Part shown: positions 56,708 through 64,000 of the stretch, piece by piece
Position numbering within the stretch: the first letter of the stretch is position 1
How the letters are laid out: each line of letters starts with the position of its first letter
Assembly (NCBI RefSeq): GCF_018294505.1
Contig: NC_057798.1
Location: 371,832,026 to 371,896,025, forward strand
DNA length: 64,000 nt
Origin: Triticum aestivum
Lineage: Eukaryota; Streptophyta; Magnoliopsida; Poales; Poaceae
Reading direction: 5' to 3'
Notes under the pieces: model-generated
The model's database searches: none
The model's input: only the letters and a program-made list of their open reading frames with translations
Told to the model about the DNA's origin: nothing
Position numbers and translations under genes: made by a program

Positions 56708-56784
<77 letters not shown>
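55971..56784 (-). pseudogene. Host gypsy gag C-terminal and linker (left of Helitron 2)
   Basis: Minus-strand remnants of the gag-protease linker with stops. The part next to Helitron 2 encodes a poly-Asn run from an AAT microsatellite (about 56709-56784) followed by IIPFDLASNIK. The same poly-Asn tract continues on the far side of Helitron 2 (60106-60170). Confidence 0.7.
56709..56784. repeat. (ATT)n microsatellite, left part
   Basis: About 25 ATT/AAT triplets, reading as Asn codons on the minus strand. It was once continuous with the tract at 60106-60170; Helitron 2 sits exactly between the two. Confidence 0.92.
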
Positions 56785-56787
<3 letters not shown>

Positions 56788-56796
56788 GCACATATG

Positions 56797-56814
56797 CCCG
56801 TGCGTTGCAACGGG
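56797..56814 (-). terminator. Helitron 2 terminal hairpin
   Basis: CCCGTTGCAACGCACGGG on the minus strand, five-base perfect arms. This is the rolling-circle replication terminator position, 11 bases from the CTAA end; it is not a transcription terminator. Confidence 0.75.
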
Positions 56815-58577
56815 GTAATAAAGATAGACATTATTCTGGTGGAAAACTTGGTCACAGTAACTATATGAATTCCGTAGAAATTTTGTTAAAAAGCTATGTC
56901 GACAATGCATATAATACCCACATCTTAATATTGGATCAAAAACATGGAGGTAAACAAACTCCTGTAACTCTACATAAAACCACAATATATCCGCCTAATT
57001 GAAATTGTATTACATTGATTTGTGCACACTCAGTGCTCCAAACTGATTAAGATAGTTATGTCACAGAAGTTGACTTCCAATATATGAATTCAATCAATTA
57101 CTTGGTACCGCCTTATACAGAAAGAGGATAGGTCATCGGTCATTTTCCTACATCTAGATATCTCATCTTTCTAAGCCTTAATTTTGATCAACATCCAACC
57201 ATGAACCATCCTTGTCTCAACCTCGTTTCATATTTAATTTTGAACTATATAATAAGGCAACTAGTTTAAGGAATACGCACTGTCAATACTGCAAGGTTAG
57301 GTAACTGGCATGTAATTTTATGTGATTGATATTGTATGAAATTCAATCAGCTAAGGATTAACAAAAATCCTAACCATGCAATGTCTGAGCAAACATAAAT
57401 AAACTTACACTTGAATTATTTAATATGGTGCACCTTATGTATTTCTGCTGAATCCCATTTGGTCATGTACACATATATACCCACCCAGCATCTTGCCAAC
57501 AATAAAACTCGAGCAGAAGATTAGCAATGTTGTTAATTAGGTAATCAATATGCACCTTATGTTATTTCCGACCCCCATTTGCTTCTATATGTATGCATGC
57601 TGATCCATCCATTTTCTTAGCCACACTCAATTGAAACCTGAATCCTGACATGCATAGTGTCTCTTCTTGTGCACTGGACAGCCTCACGGGTCGATACCAA
57701 CGGTAGTTAGAGCAATGGCAACACTGCCCTGATGATGCAAGGTGAAGCATATGTGCACGAGCGCGAGATACAAAATAGGGTACCTGATTCTCAACGGTTT
57801 GTGCCGACGTCTTCTGCACAGAATCCTATTTTTTTTTTCTGGAAATCCATACTTGAGCGATCAAGCCTTTAGCAGTCAATGCGCGCACGCTTGTCGAACT
57901 GGAACCATCGATCCTATATGTAGAATTGGAATCCATCTAATCAACACCTATGCTGCCGAACAGATCAACACGGACTTCCACGGAAATCTTGACTTGGAAG
58001 ACTGCAAAAGGAAGCTTTTGCTCTTCTGTCATCATGGATCACACTGGATCATTGGATTAGCAGTACGTATAGCCGCGTTAGTGACTGCGTAATTGGATAG
58101 ATCAGTGAGGGATTAATCGTCATGGATTATGGGCGGGCATGCGACATGATCTTTTTCCAAGAAAGCTTCTTCCTCCTAATCCTCGTATCCATCAGGCGCA
58201 ACAGCAGCGCCTGCTCGGTGATAAAATCATCGTTGACCATATGTGCATTGAATCGTTTACATGCATTTGTTTTTTGAGGGAAAAATTGAATTTTTTTTAT
58301 TACTAAGCATCTGCCTAGCCCAAATGGCCCTCCGCGCCCAACGCGACAACAGGCGATAGACCTCCCATGCTCGCTCGTTTCTACTATTTCACAAAAAAAA
58401 ATGCTCAATCGTTTCTTCATGCTTGCTTGTTCTACTATTTCACAAAGAAAATGCTCAGTCGTTTCTCCTTTCCCCAAATTTTACAGGAACTTCTCCCCTT
58501 CCCTTAATTGATAGGGTCCACGGGTGAGGCCTTCCTAGGCCTTTGACTCGAACAGCGGCTGCTCACTGCTGCCAACT

Positions 58578-58742
58578 ATGGTCCGCCGGCCGCCGGCCTG
58601 GGCAACCATCGCCGCACTCCGCCTCTGGGCCGCCGTGATGGGCGCCGGCTGCCTGCTGCTGTTGACTGCTCCGCTGCTAGCCTACTGCCCCTTCTCTGCT
58701 TCTTGTGCTTCCTGCGCTGGCTGCAGGCTACCGACTAACTAA
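58578..58742 (+). CDS. Small hydrophobic ORF in Helitron 2 (54 aa), hypothetical
   Basis: ATG at 58578 to TAA at 58742: a basic start (MVRRPPAWATIAALRLW) followed by a hydrophobic stretch (AAVMGAGCLLLLTAPLLAYC) and a Cys-rich end (SASCASCAGCRL). It looks like a signal peptide or a single membrane anchor. GC-rich sequence produces such frames easily, so it may be a captured first exon or an accident. No function is assigned. Confidence 0.25.
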   Translation: MVRRPPAWATIAALRLWAAVMGAGCLLLLTAPLLAYCPFSASCASCAGCRLPTN

Positions 58743-60104
58743 TCGGTGAACTGCTGCAGGATGTCGCTGTCTTTCTTGCAAACCGAGCACCGGCCAGATC
58801 GCTGTAGCTTGTGAGATTCCGCACTGTAAATTTGCTATAGCAATTGCCTCCACGCGGTAGAGGAGATCACAACAAAACACCGCTGATGTGGAGGTGTAAG
58901 AACGGTCGCGCCTCGGCTGTTGCCCACCGACCCGATCCTGCAGGTCTCCCCTCTGATTTGAGCAGTCGAGGAGCAAACATGGCGCGGTTCGAGCTGAACG
59001 GCTAGTCCGTTGAGGGCGTGGAACTACCACAGCAGCACCACTGGACTACGCGCCTCGACTTTTGGCCCTTTTTGTTGGTCTGACTGCTCCTCTCCACCAA
59101 CGCACTCTCTGGCTGCTACTCGCCAATCCGATGCTCTCGTCATCCTCGACGTGCTCTCCGTCTCCGACATGCTTGCGTTCGATCCACACGGAAGAGAACA
59201 GAGCGCCGCTCTTGGATGGGCACCGGCTAGAAGGTGATCTATCGTCGGCTCTGCAGACGGCCGCGAACTCTTTGCGCCGCACCCTCGCTACCTCAACCAA
59301 CCGTGGCGCATTCTGGCTACACGGGCGAACGTAATTCTGATGAAGTCGGCAGCACTGATAAATTCCGGCGAGGTTGACAGAACGACGAGATTCCGTCGAC
59401 TTCGGTAGAACGACAAGACACCAATGTCGAGCACGAAATAAGCGACACAACTGAGTTGGAGCTTCAGTGGAGGGAGTTGATGTGTATTTATATGCGCGTC
59501 CATCGGCCTCTGGAACATCCAAAGAAGACCCTACCGGAGTTTCTGCCGGACTCCCCATGGGGGCAGGAAGTGTTTGTGTCGGAGAAGGTTTCAAGCGCAG
59601 GAAGGATTGGATCGAAAATTGGAAAGATTGAATGAAAGAAGAGGAAGGAGATTGGGTTGGATCAAAGAAGAAGAGAAAGAAGACCTGGTCTGCAGTGGAA
59701 GGGCATCGAGCTGATGTGCTCTACAAAGGAAGAAGCAGATCGATTGAAAAAGCAGGAGACCGGATCTGCTTTTTTTTCTGAGGGATGGAGACCGGATCTG
59801 CTGGGTAACGCATCAGGGTATCTTTTTTGGAGAACGAAGGAAGGGCCAGCCTAGTATATAAAGGCATCGACGGCCCAACATCTTTATAACACACAGAACA
59901 CAATTAATAACTACGTCAAAACACACGGAAACATAAAAACGCAATGAAAACAACTAATAGACGTATAGAGAACAGGTAAAATAGTACCACCTCGGATGTA
60001 GAAAATAATATAGGTGAAAAAACTGAAAGCGTAAAATCACAGGAAGAAGCATATTGTGACGGTGAACCTGACAAAGTCAATCCGTGCTTTATTATTAGGA
60101 AGAG

Positions 60105-60105
<1 letters not shown>

Positions 60106-60170
<65 letters not shown>
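60106..60170. repeat. (TTA)n microsatellite, right part
   Basis: About 21 triplets encoding Asn in the gag frame, the right half of the tract split by Helitron 2. Confidence 0.92.
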
Positions 60171-60174
<4 letters not shown>

Positions 60175-61095
60175 CCATCATAGGAATTGCCATAGTTATT
60201 AGAGGAATTTCGAAGAAACGGTCTAGGATTAAAACTACCTCTATAAGCATTACTATGAAAATTGTTTCGCGAGACAAAATTCACATATACGTGATCATTA
60301 TTTTGTTCAGTCAAAGTGGATAATAGCAAATCATTAGGATCGATAGGAGTATTTTTACTAGCAATCAATTTCATAAGCGCATCAACTTTATCACTCAAAG
60401 TACTAATTTCTTAAACCGAATTCACTTTTTTACTAGTAGGAGTTCTTTCTGTATGTCATTGTGAATAATTTGCTATAATATTATCAACCAATTTGGTAGC
60501 CTATCCTAGTGTAATTTCCATAAAAGTACCACCCGCGGAGGAATCTAAAAGATTTCTATAAACAAAGTTCAATCCCCTATAAATTTTTTGTATGATCATC
60601 CATAAATTAAAACCATGAGTAGGGAAATTTCTTATCCTCAATTTCATCCTCTCCCAAGATTGGGTAACATGTTCGTGCTCAAGTTGCTTAAAATTCATAA
60701 TTTGATTTCTAAGAGAAATAATTTTCACGGGAGGAAAATACTTGGTAATAAAAGCATCTTTACACCTATCCCAAGAATCAATACTATTTTATGGCAAGAT
60801 GAAAACCAAATTTTATCACGATCTCGCAATGAGAACGGGAATAATTTTAATTTGAGAATATCAATATTCACATCTTTTTCTTTTGCATATCACACAATTC
60901 TATGAAAGTATTAAGATGGGATGCATCATCTTCACTAGGACTACCAGAAAATTGTTCATTCATAACAAGATTTAACAAAGCGACATCAATATCACAAGTC
61001 TCCGCACTAGTGGTGGGACGAGCAATGGGAGTACTAATAAAACCACTATTATTACTATTGGAAAAATCACACAACTTTGTATTTTCTTGAGACAT
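60106..61095 (-). pseudogene. Host gypsy gag, main part
   Basis: Starts at 61095 (MSQENTKLCDFSNSN) and runs left. Three open pieces: 60868-61095 (TSAETCDIDVALLNLVMNEQ, SGSPSEDDASHLNTFIEL), 60501-60728 (the retrotrans_gag core MNFKQLEHEHVTQSWERMKL, then FVYRNLLDSSAGGTFMEITL) and 60106-60398 (MSDKVDALMKLIASKNTPID to a poly-Asn run). Stops and shifts separate them. The poly-Asn tract at the left end is where Helitron 2 inserted. Confidence 0.83.
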
Positions 61096-61396
61096 CGTGA
61101 CTAGGCAACAAGATAACAAGCAAACAAAAAGGCAAAAAGCGAAAAAGGAAAACGGAAAATATTTTTGTATTTTTGTAAAAAATATAAGTGGGGGAAATGA
61201 AAACGACAGGCAAGTAGCAAATAATGTAAATGCAAGGAGACGAAAGTTTATGCGTTGGGGATATAACCCCACGATGTGACCCGCCCAGGAGGGACCGGGT
61301 TACACTGTTGGCGACTCAAAGATAAGGCCTAGGTAGGCCCAATAAACCAGAGTGGAACCCGGAGGGCGACTTACGTGGTGAGCCGCCAGGGGCCCA
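61096..61396 (-). other. Host gypsy leader upstream of gag
   Basis: Non-coding; includes the GGGGATATAACCCCACGATGTG and GACCCGCCCAGG words adjoining gag. No primer-binding site was recognised before the next element starts at 61397. Confidence 0.55.
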
Positions 61397-62215
61397 TGTT
61401 GGAGATATGCCCTAGAGGCAATCATGTATGATGATATTTCCTATGTGTTTATGAATAAAGATAGTCCTTGGATATTATAAATGATGTGTATCAGCAAGTA
61501 CATGACTTGTTTGTGGGACTAAGCAATGTATGATGATTGTCCTAAAAGGTCCCTAGTCGAAAGGGCTGTGTGGACGCGCAACCGACAAGAATAGCATATG
61601 ACATGGTCGATGGCTTGGTCTCACTAGCCATGGAGCATTGGATGCTAACCGGATAATATGGACTCAGAAGGATCTGGTCGGATTCGACATAGTCGGATCT
61701 GAGTCGAGATAAGATCCGAGTCAGACAGACCCAACTATCAGACGCAGCGATATGTCATCTGTGAGTCTCTAGTACAACATACGTTCTATGTCCTAAGACC
61801 TGAGCTGGCGCATGTACTCGGGATGGTGATAGACCTGCTTTGGGCCGACAAAACTCTACTCCGTGACTGGGTAGTTACAGAGGTAGGTTTCGGGCTTGTC
61901 CAGACCCATGCTGTGAGACATGGTCGAGCAAGATGGAATTTTCCCCTCAGATCAGGAGAGATGTACTCTGGGCCCCTCGTGTGATCCGATCAGGATAAGC
62001 ATGACCATGCGACAAGGATTATGAGATAATCCGGTTCGTGGTCGGCATTACTGGAACAAGAAAGAGGTCAGGCTAGCACAAGGATGACAAACTCGCCTTG
62101 AGCTCGAGAACATATATCGTGTGGCAAAAGGAATGGATGTGTGATGTACAGGTTCGCCTAACCAGCTTCATTATCTACTTGGTGGTTGGCATGCCTTGCT
62201 AGAGGCCGCTACCAG
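61397..62215 (+). repeat. Unidentified LTR, 5' part
   Basis: Starts TGTTGGAGATATGCCCTAG at 61397, a terminus shared with several Triticeae LTR families, and runs 819 bp until another LTR begins. No coding sequence. Its other end lies beyond the window because of the nested insertion. Confidence 0.65.
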
Positions 62216-64000
62216 TGTAGCGACCAGACCTTAAATAGTCTAGTCTCTGTGCATCAGTGTCATCCCTGGATCGGTAATGCTGACACACATAGTACTTGAG
62301 GATTTATAACAGAGTTTCAATCACACACTTATTACATTGCATGTCTCAAAAGAGAACTTATTACAATAATATGGCTTAAGGCCATCTAAATAAGATAACA
62401 GCGGAAGGCTTGGAAAAGTAAGTCCATCAACTCCAACGGCATAGCTGAGTGAACGACAACGACCTATGGCACCTTACTCATCGTCTGAAAATTCTGCAAC
62501 ATGATATGTTGCAGCTCGAAACGGGTCAGCACATGGAATATGCTGGCAATTTAACACATAGAGTAATGAACAGAAGAAATGCTATCACTACATGCATTTA
62601 TGGCCGATGGAAAGCTCTATGGTTACAGTTTTGCATAAAGCCAATTTTTTCCTTGCAGCAAAGGAATAAATTTTGTCTAACTATCATGGTGGTTGTTAAA
62701 CATTGAGAAGGTTCCTCCAACTCAATCCCAATTAAACATCATCATTAAATCCAACAAATTAATTTAGAGTGATGAGATCAACATGATAATCCAAGAACCA
62801 GATACTCAAGATGTCCATAACCGGGGACACAGCTAACCATGATTAGTTTATACACTCTGCAGAGGTTTGCACTTTTCCCCACAAGACTCGATCTCCTCCG
62901 TTAGATTTCTCGCACTACATGATGTTTGAGAATGGATGACCGAGACACAGTCTTTCAGAAGCATTAACTCTTCACTCTGGGTAGACAGTACCACCTACAT
63001 CCCCTACATCTGCTAGTCTAACACTGAAAGAGCTCACACAACACACTCAACTATGTCATAGCCCATATTGGCTTGTGGCTGCACACGGAAGTTTCTAGCA
63101 TGAATAGTCTTATGATCCCTTTGAGCTTGGGTGGCGAACCGTAGGATGATCACACGCGTACTCTGGTATATCCTAGGACAACACTGCATTCTCAGGTGCC
63201 CTGACAACCACTGGGTACTCTAGGGTGCCTCAACCAATCCACCCAGATGTGTATTTAAGTAGCCACCTTAAGTTAACCATTAATCAACAATACTCACATC
63301 TGTCATGGATACACTCACCCAATCCACGTCTACGAGCATAGCATAGCAATCCTGAGCATAATGTAGAAGTAACTCCCAAAGGGTTGATAAATAAAAGGGC
63401 AATAGGTTCTACCTCATCATCTACTTCCCAAACCCACATGTTAAAATTAGATCCTAACCATGCAATGTTTGAGGGTTGTAACTAATGCATAAAAACTGGG
63501 TAGTAAAGAGGTATGATCAAAGTGTTACTTGCCTTGCTGATGATCCGCAAAACCTAGAGACTCGTAGTAGCACGCTTCGCACTCCGGAAATTCTATCGCA
63601 AACAAACAATAACATACATAAGCACTCAACTAGAAGCACGGGTAAAACTCAAATAAGAAGATCTAACCATAAAGTTCAACTGAAGAACTCCGGTTTGCAA
63701 AAAGAATCAAATCAAACGGAGCAACAAAACTCAGACTACGAAAGAAACAAGATTCGTTTACTAATCTAGACTAAAGTCAAATTTTACAGTACCAAAATCT
63801 TGTTCAAGTTGGTTAAATAGAAAGAGGGCTTCAAGACGAAGATCTAGGTGCTTGTTTCACCTGATTCGGATAAACAAGCAAAAAGGTATACTAAAACGAA
63901 GATCAGGGCAGAAATAGCGATAAAAAATAATCGCGGAAAAACCCTGGAAAATAAAATGAGACAAACAGGCTAACGAACAAGCGTTCGCTGTCTGCGCCTA
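62216..64000 (+). repeat. Gypsy-type LTR start, truncated by window end
   Basis: Begins TGTAGCGACCAGACCTTAAA at 62216 after ACCAG (62211-62215, the presumed target duplication). At least 1785 bp without coding sequence; repeated words (AGTAACTCCCAAAGG, AACTCCGGTTTGC) fit a long Triticeae gypsy LTR often called Fatima-like, an attribution I hold loosely. The right end is outside the window. Confidence 0.6.

Larger units (their letters stand above)
56785..60105 (-). mobile_element. Helitron 2, non-autonomous, inside AAT microsatellite
   Basis: On the minus strand it begins TCTCTTCCTAATAATAAAGC (right end, 60105) and ends with the hairpin CCCGTTGCAACGCACGGG (56797-56814), CATATGTG and CTAA next to T. 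It lies between A and T, as Helitrons do, and both flanks are the AAT tract. Length 3.3 kb; no Rep/helicase domain was found. It may carry captured host sequence in the GC-rich 58490-59600 part, but I recognise none. Confidence 0.82.
22530..61396 (-). mobile_element. Host gypsy LTR retrotransposon (gag and protease only), heavily nested
   Basis: One minus-strand gypsy element can be pieced together from 22530-24144, 37288-39088, 55061-56784 and 60106-61396. From right to left it holds a leader, gag (ATG at 61095), a protease (55623-55970), about 2.4 kb of non-coding DNA and a 3' LTR starting TGATACGTCTCC at 24066. Each break coincides with a defined insertion: Tat copy A with a TSD, Helitron 1 between A and T, and Helitron 2 between A and T. 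No reverse transcriptase, RNase H or integrase was found in any segment, so it looks non-autonomous. The LTR style resembles the Triticeae Sabrina/WHAM group, but I do not assign a family. The 5' LTR is outside or lost. Confidence 0.8.

Noticed and set aside
60095..60277. Poly-Ile and poly-Asn frames at the microsatellites, called as proteins
   Set aside because: They are translations of an ATT/AAT run; only the Asn frame belongs to a gag remnant.

Overview
The window is intergenic, repeat-dominated chromosomal DNA from a grass of the tribe Triticeae (wheat, Aegilops, rye or barley group). This rests on BARE/WIS/Angela-type copia LTRs carrying the GCCCTAGAGGCAATAAT word, a gypsy LTR beginning TGATACGTCTCC, Tat-lineage gypsy elements, Stowaway and Tourist MITEs, Helitrons, and one GC-rich grass-type gene. 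No bacterial, organellar or CRISPR features were seen. The species and most repeat family names cannot be fixed without a repeat library.

The only intact host gene is a three-exon myo-inositol/H+ symporter of the INT2 type (ATG 19371, stop 21293, 577 aa on the + strand). It lies in an island of small DNA transposons. On its 5' side is a LINE 3' remnant holding a Harbinger MITE, which itself holds a Stowaway MITE (16344-18268). A Tourist MITE follows at 18272-18453. On its 3' side are a Helitron-like terminus 142 bp past the stop codon and a minus-strand LINE fragment (21509-about 22460).

Layout. 1-5889: decayed minus-strand copia element with its 5' LTR at 4145-5889. 5890-6611 plus 15269-16343: the two halves of a forward copia LTR, split by a complete but dead minus-strand copia element at 6612-15268. 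About 22530-61396: a minus-strand gypsy element that appears to encode only gag and protease. It has been opened by three primary insertions: Tat-lineage gypsy copy A (24145-37282, TSD CTACC), Helitron 1 (39089-55060) and Helitron 2 (56785-60105, inside an AAT microsatellite encoding poly-Asn in gag). Helitron 1 itself contains Tat copy B (40197-53461, TSD CCTAC/CCTAT). 61397-62215: start of another LTR, interrupted by a gypsy LTR that runs off the window from 62216.

The most interesting content is in the two Tat copies. Each carries, opposite to gag-pol and between pol and the 3' LTR, a second gene with its own candidate TATA box, seven exons and six GT-AG introns. The inferred product is about 890 aa, with an N-terminal Transposase_28-like (putative gypsy-type transposon) domain and a coiled-coil C-terminus. 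In copy B the summed exon length is exactly 896 codons, although three of these are premature stops. Between the convergent 3' ends of this antisense gene and of pol lie arrays of about 74-bp hairpin-forming tandem repeats whose copy number differs between the copies. Antisense ORFs and tandem repeats are known in Tat/Ogre elements. The reading of this one as a multi-intron gene, with paired hairpins inside its largest intron and a heavily over-represented GTCGAC word, comes from this sequence.
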